A DNA stretch of 64,000 bases from Mycobacterium triplex (GTDB lineage Bacteria; Actinomycetota; Actinomycetes; Mycobacteriales; Mycobacteriaceae). Made by a program: the position numbers and the translations under genes. Positions 51,441-59,488 of this stretch are shown here, in pieces. Where the stretch lies: the NCBI RefSeq assembly GCF_000689255.1, contig NZ_HG964446.1, positions 5,259,784-5,323,783 of the forward strand, given 5' to 3'. The notes under the pieces were generated by a model. The model did no database searches and was not told where the DNA came from. It saw only the letters and a list, made by a program, of their open reading frames with translations. Every line of letters starts with the position of its first letter. Position 1 is the stretch's first letter.

Positions 51441-52276
51441 CAAACGGCAGGGTGGCCGGCAAGGTCGCGTTCATCACGGGCGCCGCGCGCGGCCAAGGTC
51501 GAGAGCACGCGGTCCGCCTCGCCGAAGAAGGCGCCGACATCATCGCCGTCGATCTGTGTAGCGACGTCGAGGGCGTCATCTATCCGGGAGCGACGGAGGC
51601 CGATCTCGACGAAACCGCGGCGCTGGTGGAGAAGCTGGACCGGCGCGTCGTGACCGCCACGGCCGACGTCCGAGACCTCGCGGGCCTGCGCGATGCGTTG
51701 CAGCGGGGCATCGACGAGTTGGGCCGGCCCGATGTGGTCGTTGCCAACGCCGGCATCAGCGGCAGTCCCGCGCCGGCCGCGCTGCTCGAAGAAGCGGCCT
51801 GGCAGACGATGCTCGACATCAATCTCACCGGGGTCTGGCACACCATCAAGGTGGCGGTGCCGCATATGTCCGACGGCCGTGGCGGATCCATCATCTTGGT
51901 GAGCTCCATGTTGGGGCTGCGCGGCGGCGGGTACATGGCGCACTACGCCTCGGCCAAGCACGGTGTGGTCGGCTTGATGAATTCGCTCGCGAATGAGCTT
52001 GCACCGCAGTTGATTCGAGTCAATTCGATCCACCCCGGCAACGTGCGGACGCCGATGATCGACAACGAGCCGTTCCACCGCACGTTGCGGCCGGACCTGC
52101 CCAACCCCACGATGGACGACACGGCCGCCGTGCTCGGCCACTTCCACATGCTGCCGGTACCGGTGATCGAGGCGCGTGCGGTCAGCAATGCCGTGCTGTT
52201 TCTCGCTTCCGACGAGGCGCAGTACATCACCGGGGCGGCATTGCCGATCGACGCGGGGGCCGTCGCGAAGTTCTGA
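51437..52276 (+). CDS. Mycofactocin-type short-chain dehydrogenase
   Basis: A 279-residue SDR. VAGKVAFITGAARGQGREHAVRLAEEGADIIAVD is the mycofactocin-associated SDR entry, with the family's insertion (residues 40-65) after the second strand, NAGIS, SSMLGLRGG and catalytic YASAK. Such enzymes keep their NAD bound and pass electrons to the cofactor mycofactocin, often in alcohol or lipid oxidation. The start overlaps the ctpJ stop as ATGA, so it should be co-expressed with the metal pump, which is functionally puzzling. Confidence 0.9.
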   Translation: MTNGRVAGKVAFITGAARGQGREHAVRLAEEGADIIAVDLCSDVEGVIYPGATEADLDETAALVEKLDRRVVTATADVRDLAGLRDALQRGIDELGRPDVVVANAGISGSPAPAALLEEAAWQTMLDINLTGVWHTIKVAVPHMSDGRGGSIILVSSMLGLRGGGYMAHYASAKHGVVGLMNSLANELAPQLIRVNSIHPGNVRTPMIDNEPFHRTLRPDLPNPTMDDTAAVLGHFHMLPVPVIEARAVSNAVLFLASDEAQYITGAALPIDAGAVAKF

Positions 52277-52384
52277 CGCCGGTCACACGCGTAACTCGCG
52301 CGGACCATGAGACGATTCACAGCTGCGATATCGCATTCCGAAGTCGCCTGATGGTCGGCGGAGCCGCGCAGGCCGACCTTCCGC

Positions 52385-52410
52385 TATTATCTACGTATGA
52401 ATGCAGATAA
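52385..52410. promoter_or_regulatory. kmtR -10 box and candidate autoregulatory operator
   Basis: TATTAT (52385-52390) is a good -10 ending 6 nt before the kmtR ATG, giving a leaderless mRNA. TTATCT (52387-52392) and AGATAA (52405-52410) are perfect inverted arms separated by 12 nt and straddle the start codon. A repressor dimer here would block initiation. Known KmtR controls itself, which fits. Confidence 0.5.
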
Positions 52411-52795
52411 CGCTGCAGCGCCGCTCGCCGAGGATCAGGTCGGCCTGATCGTCGAAGTCTTCCGAATGTTGGCCGACCACACCAGGATTCGGGTGTTGTG
52501 GGCGCTGACCGAGGGCGAGTCGTCGGTCAACGACCTTGCCGAAAAGGTGGACAAGCCCGCGCCGTCGGTATCTCAGCATTTGGCCAAGCTGCGCATGGCC
52601 CGCCTGGTCCGCACCCGCCGGGCCGGCACCACGATCTTCTACAGCCTGGAAAACGAGCACGTCCGTCAATTGGTGATCGACGCGGTGTTCAACGCCGAGC
52701 ACGCCGGTCCCGGCGTGCCGTCCCATCACCGCGGGGACCCGAACGTGCGGGGCATCACCACCGAGCGCCGGGCGCGAAAGGCCAAGGCGCGATGA
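52397..52795 (+). CDS. kmtR: ArsR/SmtB-family metal sensor, KmtR-like
   Basis: A 132-residue winged-helix repressor nearly identical in key segments to M. tuberculosis KmtR (Rv0827c), which senses nickel and cobalt. The recognition helix is KPAPSVSQHLAKLRMARLV. All ligand residues reported for KmtR are kept with the same numbering: H88, E101, H102, H110 and H111 (ENEHV, NAEH, SHH). In M. tuberculosis its target exporter gene is elsewhere on the chromosome; here the exporter follows directly with a 4-nt ATGA overlap. Confidence 0.93.
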   Translation: MNADNAAAPLAEDQVGLIVEVFRMLADHTRIRVLWALTEGESSVNDLAEKVDKPAPSVSQHLAKLRMARLVRTRRAGTTIFYSLENEHVRQLVIDAVFNAEHAGPGVPSHHRGDPNVRGITTERRARKAKAR

Positions 52796-53808
52796 GCGAT
52801 CACGAGCACGAGCACCCGAAGGGATTGCGGGGCGCGATCAAGGAAATTTTCGCGCCGCATTCCCACGACGCCGCCGACAACGTTGACAGCGAGCTGGAAT
52901 CCAGCGCCGACGGCATCCGTGCGGTCAAGATCAGCTTGCTGGTCCTGGGTGTGACCGCCGCCGCGCAGATCGTCGTCGTGGTGCTCTCCGGCTCCATCGC
53001 GCTGGCCGCCGACACCATCCACAACTTCTCCGACGCGCTCACCGCCGTACCGCTGTGGATCGCGTTTGCGTTGAGCACCAAGGCCGCAACCCGCCGCTAC
53101 ACCTACGGGTTCGGCCGGTCCGAAGACCTTGCCGGACTGTTCGTGGTCGCGATGATCACGCTGTCGGCGATCGGCGCCGGCTATGAGGCCATCGAGCGGC
53201 TGATCACTCCACGGCCCATCGAGCACCTCGCGTGGGTCGCGGTGGCCGGGCTGCTGGGGTTCATCGGAAACGAATGGGTGGCCCTCTACCGCATTCGGGT
53301 GGGACGCCGTATCGGCTCGGCCGCACTCGTCGCCGACGGCCTGCACGCCCGCACCGACGGCTTCACCTCGCTGGCGGTGCTGATCGGCGCGGGCGGCGTG
53401 GCGTTGGGCTACCCGCTTGCCGATCCGATCATCGGCCTGATGATCACGGTGGCCATTCTGGCGGTGCTGCGTACCGCCGTGCGAGATGTGTTCCGCCGGC
53501 TGATGGACGGTGTTGATCCGAAGCTGATCGACACCGCCGAAGCCGCGCTGGCCGCCCGGCCGGGGGTGCGGTCGGTGCGCAGCGTGCGGATGCGCTGGAT
53601 TGGGCACCGGCTGCACGCCGATGCCGAGCTCGACATCGACCCCGCGCTGAGTTTGGCTGCCGCACATCAAATCGCGCACGAATCCGAACACGATCTGATT
53701 CACGCGGTACCGAAGCTGACCACGGCGATGATCCACGCCTATCCGGCCGGCGGAATCAATGCGGCACAGCAACATCGCGAGAGCGCCGGGTCACACACTC
53801 ATCCTTGA
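52792..53808 (+). CDS. Cation diffusion facilitator metal exporter (Rv2025c-like)
   Basis: A 338-residue CDF transporter. Six helices start near residue 43; ADTIHNFSD (D74, H77, D81) and ADGLHARTD form the transport-site ligands in helices 2 and 5, and a cytoplasmic alpha/beta domain of about 90 residues follows. His-rich ends (DHEHEH at the N terminus, HTHP at the C terminus) probably bind metal. It is likely to export Ni/Co/Zn in exchange for protons. Coupled to kmtR, which would derepress it when metal is high. Confidence 0.93.
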   Translation: MSDHEHEHPKGLRGAIKEIFAPHSHDAADNVDSELESSADGIRAVKISLLVLGVTAAAQIVVVVLSGSIALAADTIHNFSDALTAVPLWIAFALSTKAATRRYTYGFGRSEDLAGLFVVAMITLSAIGAGYEAIERLITPRPIEHLAWVAVAGLLGFIGNEWVALYRIRVGRRIGSAALVADGLHARTDGFTSLAVLIGAGGVALGYPLADPIIGLMITVAILAVLRTAVRDVFRRLMDGVDPKLIDTAEAALAARPGVRSVRSVRMRWIGHRLHADAELDIDPALSLAAAHQIAHESEHDLIHAVPKLTTAMIHAYPAGGINAAQQHRESAGSHTHP

Positions 53809-53900
53809 CCCGGCCGGGGCACGAATGAGCCTAAACTTCTCTAACATCACCCAATCGTGAAGATGCACAAAGGGCTTCCGAGCTATCCGAAAGGCCAACG

Positions 53901-55139
53901 ATGACGCAGGCTTACGTCCTGGGTGGAGTGCGCACCCCATTCACCCGCTACGGCGGCACGCTGTCGGGAATCCGCACCGACGAGCTGCTCGGCATGACCA
54001 TGAAGGGCGCGTGCGAACGCGTCGGGGTGCCCCTGGACGCGGTGGAAGACATCGTCGCCGGCTGCGTGAATCCAGCGCACGAAGGAATGGGCGACATCGC
54101 CCGCTGGGCCGCGCTCGCAGCGGGATTCCCCGACAGCGTCGCCGGAGCCACCCTCAACCGGTACTGCGGATCGTCGCTCAGCGCGCTGGTCAGCGTCAGC
54201 CATGCCATCAAGGCCGGCGATCTGGGCGTCGGGATCGCCTGCGGTGTCGAATCGATGTCCCGGTCGGGGTGGGCGCTGATGAAGGGCGAAGCACCGTTTA
54301 GCCCCCGCGGGCCGGTGCTGATGCTCGACACGATGTGGTCGGGCGCGGGGGGTCCGCCCAACCCGGCCCTGCTCGCCCGCAACGCTTACATCAGCATGAT
54401 CGAGACCGCGCAGAACGTCGCCGACCGGTACTCGCTGAGTCGCGAGGAGATCGACGCTTTCGCGCTGCGGTCCCAACAGCACGCCAAGGCCGCACGCGAC
54501 CGCGGCCGGTTCGCGAAAGAGATCATGAGCGTGCCGATACCCGCGACAAAGAAGACTCCCGCGCGCCTGGCCGAGCACGACGAATTCATCCGCGACGACA
54601 CCACCGCCGAGACGCTGGCGGCCCTGCCTGTCCAACCCGGCACCACGCAGATGACCGCGGCCAACTCCACTCCGCTGACCGACGGCGCGAGCGCGGTCGT
54701 CGTCGCGTCCGGTGAGAGGGCGGCCGAACTCGGCGTCGAGCCATTCGCTCGGGTGGTGTCCAGCGCGGTGTACGGGATCGACCCGCTCATCATGGGATTG
54801 GCGCCGGCGTGGGCCATTCCCATGGCGATCCGCCGCGCCGGTTTGACGCCAGAGCAGATCGACGTCTGGGAAGTCCATGAGGCGTTCAGCGCCCAGGCGC
54901 TCGGCGTCTTGCGCGAACTCCCCAACCAGCTCGACGGATTCGTGATCCCGGACGACAAACTGACACCGAACGGCGGCGCCGTCGCGATCGGACATCCGTT
55001 CGGTGCCACCGGAACCCGTTACGTGCTCACCCTGGCCACCGAACTACGCGAGCGCGGCGCCCGCTACGGCGTGATCGGCGTGTGCATCGGATCGGGCCAA
55101 GGCGTGGCCGTCGTACTGGAGAACCCCGGCGCGGCGTAA
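53901..55139 (+). CDS. Thiolase (acetyl-CoA acyltransferase)
   Basis: A 412-residue thiolase. The nucleophilic Cys is in NRYCGSSLSALVSV, the catalytic His residues in VWEVHEAFSAQAL and AIGHPFGATGTRYVL, and the second Cys in GVCIGSGQGVAVVLE, so the enzyme should be active. It cleaves or forms 3-ketoacyl-CoA, typical of beta-oxidation or steroid/lipid catabolism. AAAGG lies 8 nt before the ATG. The reductase-like gene follows after 29 nt, suggesting one operon with the next two genes. Confidence 0.92.
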   Translation: MTQAYVLGGVRTPFTRYGGTLSGIRTDELLGMTMKGACERVGVPLDAVEDIVAGCVNPAHEGMGDIARWAALAAGFPDSVAGATLNRYCGSSLSALVSVSHAIKAGDLGVGIACGVESMSRSGWALMKGEAPFSPRGPVLMLDTMWSGAGGPPNPALLARNAYISMIETAQNVADRYSLSREEIDAFALRSQQHAKAARDRGRFAKEIMSVPIPATKKTPARLAEHDEFIRDDTTAETLAALPVQPGTTQMTAANSTPLTDGASAVVVASGERAAELGVEPFARVVSSAVYGIDPLIMGLAPAWAIPMAIRRAGLTPEQIDVWEVHEAFSAQALGVLRELPNQLDGFVIPDDKLTPNGGAVAIGHPFGATGTRYVLTLATELRERGARYGVIGVCIGSGQGVAVVLENPGAA

Positions 55140-55168
55140 TCTGACGGCACCGAACCAGGGAGGCGCAG

Positions 55169-56272
55169 ATGACAGATGGTAATCCGCCGCTGCGCGTCAT
55201 CGCCTGGGGTGTCGGCACGGTGGGCGCCGAGATGGTCACGGCCATCGTCGACCACCGGACCGACATCGAGATCGTCGGCGCCCGGGTGTATTCCGACTCG
55301 AAGGATGGCGTCGACGTCGGCACCCTGGTGGGCCGCGACCCGATCGGCGTCGCCGCGACGACGGACGTCGACAAGATCATGGGGCTCGACGCGGACTGCG
55401 TGCTCTATACCCCGCGTAACACCGACCTCGACGAGGTATGCGCGCTGCTTGCCAGCGGGAAAAACGTTGCGACAACGGCATTCCTGTTCCATCCGCGCCG
55501 CATCACACCCGCCGACCGCGACAAGGTGCTCCAGGCATGTGAGACCGGCGGCACCACAGTCCATGGCAGCGGGTTGAACCCCGGCAACCTCTCCGGTGCG
55601 CTGCCGCTGGCCCTGTCGGGCATGTGCCGCACCATCGACAAGATCACCCTGCAGGAACGCGCCGACTGGTCGGTCTACGAAAGCACGTCAATCACGTTCG
55701 ACAACATGTGTTTTGGGCAACCAGTCGAGCAGATCAGTCCGGAAGCCAGCGAGTTCTTGGCCTTCAACAGCGGGATCTTCAGCGAGCAGGTGTGGTTGTT
55801 GGCGGACGCGCTGAACGCCGGCATCGATGAGGTCACCGCGACCGTGGAGGCGGTTCCCGCGCGCGAGGACCATCAGGTCTTCGACCACGTGCTGCGCGCG
55901 GGAACCACTGCGGGGCAACGATGGAAGTGGTCGGGGCGTCGGGGCGGCGAGGTGCTCGTGGAGATCGAGACGCTGTGGACCGTCGGTGGTGAGTACCCGG
56001 GTCATTGGCCCAAACCCCAGGACGGTTGGACGCTGACGATCGAGGGTGACCCGTCGATGCGGACACACTTCTTCTGCCTGGCGAGCTTCAGCCGCGCCGC
56101 GAGCATGGAAGAACACGTGCGCTCGGCGAGTGTGGCCACCGGCATGCAGGTGCTCAACGCCGTACCCGCGATCTGTGCAGCCCCACCGGGCTTCGCCACC
56201 GCGGCCACTCTTCCGTTGATCCGCAGCCACGTCGGGTTCGGGAATATACGGGCTGCATCCCAACTCCGATGA
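55169..56272 (+). CDS. NAD(P)-binding reductase, DapB/diaminopimelate-dehydrogenase-like
   Basis: A 367-residue protein with an N-terminal Rossmann fold (LRVIAWGVGTVGAEMVTAIVDH) and a C-terminal dimerisation half. It belongs to the actinobacterial group often labelled dihydrodipicolinate reductase, but lacks the DapB lysine-pathway motif, so that label is doubtful. HGSGLNPGNLSGALPLALSGM is the conserved substrate-side loop of the group. AGGGAGGCGCAG precedes the ATG. Its stop overlaps the molybdoenzyme start as ATGA. The substrate is unknown; lipid or sterol intermediates are possible from context. Confidence 0.82.
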   Translation: MTDGNPPLRVIAWGVGTVGAEMVTAIVDHRTDIEIVGARVYSDSKDGVDVGTLVGRDPIGVAATTDVDKIMGLDADCVLYTPRNTDLDEVCALLASGKNVATTAFLFHPRRITPADRDKVLQACETGGTTVHGSGLNPGNLSGALPLALSGMCRTIDKITLQERADWSVYESTSITFDNMCFGQPVEQISPEASEFLAFNSGIFSEQVWLLADALNAGIDEVTATVEAVPAREDHQVFDHVLRAGTTAGQRWKWSGRRGGEVLVEIETLWTVGGEYPGHWPKPQDGWTLTIEGDPSMRTHFFCLASFSRAASMEEHVRSASVATGMQVLNAVPAICAAPPGFATAATLPLIRSHVGFGNIRAASQLR

Positions 56273-57807
56273 CCGACGCCCCGTCGAATGAGCGGATGAT
56301 CACTGGGGTCGCCGGCGCGGCCGTCGCGCTCGGGGTGGCTGCGCTGGTGGGCATCCCGTTCGGTGCGCGCTCTGATGCGCGTGCCGCGATCGGCTCGGTG
56401 GTCGTCGACCTGACCCCGGGGACGGTCAAAGAATGGGCGATTCAGACCCTGGGCTCGCTGGACAAAATCTTCTTGTCGGTCGTCGTGCTGGTGGTGATCG
56501 CGACGATCGCGGCGATCGCCGGCAGCTTCGAAACACACCGCCGTCCGGTCGGCAGCGCGGTCATCGCCGCCGCGGGTGTCCTCGGCTGCGCCGCGGTGCT
56601 GTCGCGGCAGGGCGCCACCGTGCTCGACACGATCCCCACGATCGCGGGCACCGTCTGCGGCGTGGCGACTCTGCGTTTTCTCACCCGCCGGCTCTGGCCG
56701 AAAGATCCGGCCGACGACGCCGGCGACCGTCCGGACGCACGCAGGCGCGGGCTGTTGGTGTACGGATTGCTCGGATTCGGTGTGGTGAGCGGTGTGGTCG
56801 GTGCGACCATCACGCGACTGGTGCATTCGGTGGCCGGCGACCGCAGCACCGTCACCGTTCCCACCCCGCGGGTAGCCGCCCCGCCGATACCCGCCGATGT
56901 GCAACCGAGCGGCGTCGCACTGCCGAGCTTTATCACCGCCAACAGCGACTTCTACCGGGTGGACACCGCGCTCAGCGTTCCTCAACTCAGCCACGGCGAC
57001 TGGCGGCTGCGCATCCACGGCATGGTGGACCGCGAAGCCACCTACGGGTTCGACGACCTAGCCCGCTTCGAGGCCGTCGAGATGGTAACAACGCTGACCT
57101 GCGTGTCGAATCCTGTTGGGGGAAACCTTATTTCGACGGGAGTATGGACGGGCTACCGGGTGGCCGACCTGTTGGCGGCGGCCGGTGTGCACGCGAACGC
57201 CGACATGGCGCTCTCCACGTCGATCGACGGATTCACCGCCGGCACGCCGGTGGAGGCCCTCACCGACGACCGCGAGGCACTGCTGGCGGTGGGCCTCAAT
57301 GGTCAGCCGCTGCCGATCGAGCACGGCTACCCGGCCCGCCTGGTGGTGCCCGGGCTCTACGGGTATGTGTCGGCCACCAAGTGGGTCGTCGACATGGAGC
57401 TGACGCGTTTCGACAAGGCAAAGGCGTACTGGACGCGCTTCGGCTGGGCAGCGCGGGCGCCCATCAAAACCGAGTCGCGCATCGACGTGCCGAAAGCCGG
57501 CCAGAAAATACCGAGGGGATCCGTGCTGTTCGGCGGTGTCGCGTGGGCGCAGAACCGTGGGGTGCGGGCCGTGGAGGTCCGCATCGACGATGGCAGCTGG
57601 CAGCCCGCCGAACTGGGCGCGAGTTACTCCGCCGCGACGTGGCGACTGTGGAGCTTCCCCTGGCAGGCGAAAACCCTTGGCAAACACACCATTACGGTGC
57701 GCGCCACCGACGACACCGGAGCCACCCAGACTGAGGATCAGGTTGGCAGCGTCCCCGACGGCGCCACCGGCTGGCACACGGTGGACTTCAGCGTGGCAGA
57801 GGCCTAG
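56269..57807 (+). CDS. Membrane-anchored sulfite-oxidase-type molybdenum enzyme
   Basis: A 512-residue protein. The first 200 residues hold about four or five helices (VAGAAVALGVAALVGIPF, IFLSVVVLVVIATIAAIAG, LLVYGLLGFGVVSGVVGATI). Residues 230-400 form the molybdopterin domain with the metal-ligand Cys in TTLTCVSNPVGG and YGYVSATKWVVDMEL. The last 110 residues are the Ig-like dimerisation domain (GVAWAQNRGVRAVEVRIDDGSWQPA). No Tat motif is evident; the helices anchor it with the active domain probably outside. Natural substrate unknown. Confidence 0.88.
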   Translation: MTDAPSNERMITGVAGAAVALGVAALVGIPFGARSDARAAIGSVVVDLTPGTVKEWAIQTLGSLDKIFLSVVVLVVIATIAAIAGSFETHRRPVGSAVIAAAGVLGCAAVLSRQGATVLDTIPTIAGTVCGVATLRFLTRRLWPKDPADDAGDRPDARRRGLLVYGLLGFGVVSGVVGATITRLVHSVAGDRSTVTVPTPRVAAPPIPADVQPSGVALPSFITANSDFYRVDTALSVPQLSHGDWRLRIHGMVDREATYGFDDLARFEAVEMVTTLTCVSNPVGGNLISTGVWTGYRVADLLAAAGVHANADMALSTSIDGFTAGTPVEALTDDREALLAVGLNGQPLPIEHGYPARLVVPGLYGYVSATKWVVDMELTRFDKAKAYWTRFGWAARAPIKTESRIDVPKAGQKIPRGSVLFGGVAWAQNRGVRAVEVRIDDGSWQPAELGASYSAATWRLWSFPWQAKTLGKHTITVRATDDTGATQTEDQVGSVPDGATGWHTVDFSVAEA

Positions 57808-57811
57808 CGGA

Positions 57812-58012
57812 CTATTTGGACCTAATTTTGCGCCAACTGAAGACCGCGATCACGATGCCGATCACCGCCGTGATCGGGCCAATGATGGACCAGGTTGTGG
57901 TGTTGCTCATCGGGCTGCCCCCGAGCACCCCGAACCCCTGCAACGCCCAGATCAAACCGAACACCGCGAGGAGCAAGCCGACCGCGAACGTGACGACGAA
58001 AGCCCTACTCAT
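57812..58012 (-). CDS. Small membrane protein with two helices
   Basis: A 66-residue protein: FVVTFAVGLLLAVFGLIWAL and SIIGPITAVIGIVIAVFSW are two transmembrane helices joined by a short polar loop (GGSPMSNTTT), ending in a basic tail (RKIRSK). No family is recognised. It converges with the molybdoenzyme gene (4 nt between stops) and is divergent from the P450 gene. CTTGTATGAGT-type context gives no strong ribosome binding site. The hydrophobic pattern is too regular for a chance frame. Confidence 0.65.
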   Translation of the reverse strand: MSRAFVVTFAVGLLLAVFGLIWALQGFGVLGGSPMSNTTTWSIIGPITAVIGIVIAVFSWRKIRSK

Positions 58013-58118
58013 ACAAGGATCCTAGGCGCAGGTGTTTGACTGGCGCGCCCGCCAGCCCTAAGGTCGGACTGGCAGTCGACTGCCGGTTAGAGCTTTCTCG
58101 AACCGGATGGGAGGGGCG

Positions 58119-59351
58119 ATGACGCCCGTCAACACCGCTAACCCGAGCGTGTTCGACGCGGGCTTGCCGACCATCGAGTACGACGTCACCACTGCCATAC
58201 CCGCGCAGGTGTACCGAAAATTCCAGGCCGCACAGCGGGTGGCACCGATCGCGCTGGGACCGTACGGACCCGAGATCGTCTCCTACGAACTTACTCGAAA
58301 TATTCTGCGCGACAATCGATTCCAGATTCCGCCCGGATATATTCTCACCGTCCAAGGCATCACCTCCGGTCCGCTGTGGGACAAGGTCGTCAACTCGTTG
58401 CTGGGCATGGAGGGCGCCAGGCACCAGCGGGTCCGCAGCGTGGTGTCGAAGGCATTCACCCCGCGCGCGGTCGAGCGCCTGCACACCACGATCGTCGACG
58501 TCATCGACGAACTCGTCGAACCGCTCAGCCGCCGGGGTCACTGCGACGTCGTCACCGAGATCGCGCGGCCCTACCCCGTGCCCGTCATCTGCGCGTTGCT
58601 CGGCGCGCCGCGCGAAGACTGGCAACAGTTTTCGCTGTGGGCAGACGACATCTTCAAGGCGTTCAACTTCACCTTCACGGCCGACGACGTGCCCGACGTG
58701 ATGCGCGCCTGGGGCGAACTGGACGACTACGTCGACGACATGATTGCCCGCCGTCGCCTCACCCTGACCGACGACCTGCTCTCCGACCTCATCCGCGCCG
58801 AGCACGACGGGGACCGGCTCAACCACGAAGAACTGCGTATGCTCGCCGCCGCGCTGCTGCTCGCGGGCACGGACACCACGCGCAACCAGGTGGCCGCGTC
58901 CATCGAGGTGCTCTGCGATCACCCCGACCAGTGGCAGCTACTGCGAAACACGCCCGAGCTGGCGATGACCGCCGTCGACGAGACCATGCGGCACGCCCCG
59001 ATCGCCAACTCATTGGTGCGTGTCGCGGCCGAGGACGTCGAACTCGCCGGGGTCGTCTTTCCCGAGGGCACGATGATTTTCGCGAATACCGCTGCAGCCA
59101 ACCGTGATCCGGCGATCTACAACGATCCCGACCGATTCGACATCACCCGCGAGGGCCTGCCGCCGGTGCTCAACTTCGGCGCCGGCATGCATTATTGCCT
59201 CGGCGCGAACCTCGCCCGCCGGGAAATCGCCGAGGCGCTGCGAACGGTGACGCGCCGGATAGCGAACCCGCGCAAGACTGGGCCATCGCCCTGGAAGCCG
59301 TTTGTCGGGCTGAGCGGGCCATCGAGCATGCCCATCGCCTTCGACACCTGA
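58119..59351 (+). CDS. Cytochrome P450
   Basis: A 410-residue bacterial P450. The I-helix oxygen motif is LLAGTDTTRNQ, the K-helix E-x-x-R is DETMRH, and the heme loop FGAGMHYCLGANLARRE supplies the thiolate Cys. It needs ferredoxin and reductase encoded elsewhere. ATGGGAGGGGCG precedes the chosen ATG at 58119 as an ideal Shine-Dalgarno; a start at 58107 would consume it. Family number and substrate cannot be assigned; the adjoining thiolase and reductase suggest lipid or xenobiotic catabolism. Confidence 0.92.
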   Translation: MTPVNTANPSVFDAGLPTIEYDVTTAIPAQVYRKFQAAQRVAPIALGPYGPEIVSYELTRNILRDNRFQIPPGYILTVQGITSGPLWDKVVNSLLGMEGARHQRVRSVVSKAFTPRAVERLHTTIVDVIDELVEPLSRRGHCDVVTEIARPYPVPVICALLGAPREDWQQFSLWADDIFKAFNFTFTADDVPDVMRAWGELDDYVDDMIARRRLTLTDDLLSDLIRAEHDGDRLNHEELRMLAAALLLAGTDTTRNQVAASIEVLCDHPDQWQLLRNTPELAMTAVDETMRHAPIANSLVRVAAEDVELAGVVFPEGTMIFANTAAANRDPAIYNDPDRFDITREGLPPVLNFGAGMHYCLGANLARREIAEALRTVTRRIANPRKTGPSPWKPFVGLSGPSSMPIAFDT

Positions 59352-59365
59352 GCGAGCGAACTTTG

Positions 59366-59438
59366 TGGAGCTAAGGGGAATCGAACCCCTGACCTACTCG
59401 ATGCGAACGAGTCGCGCTACCAACTGCGCCATAGCCCC
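59366..59438 (-). tRNA. tRNA-Ala (anticodon CGC)
   Basis: A complete 73-nt cloverleaf on the minus strand. The acceptor stem pairs GGGGCTA with TAGCTCC and contains the G3-U70 wobble, the main identity signal for alanyl-tRNA synthetase. The anticodon stem ACTCG/CGAGT closes the loop TTCGCAT, giving CGC, and the T arm contains GGTTCGATTCC. CCA is not encoded. It marks the right end of the non-backbone block and lies 50 nt from the next gene. Confidence 0.95.
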
Positions 59439-59488
59439 TGACCGCTAGCAGGCTACCAGTTCCGCGACAGCGCCAGCACCAACAGGCG

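Noticed and set aside
55169..56272. Lysine-pathway dihydrodipicolinate reductase (dapB)
   Set aside because: The Rossmann fold is similar, but the protein is about 100 residues too long, lacks the DapB substrate motif and sits with catabolic genes.
59366..59438. tRNA-Ala as an attachment site for an integrated island
   Set aside because: It borders the non-backbone block, but I found no integrase gene and no direct repeat of the tRNA 3' end at the other border near 46.1 kb.
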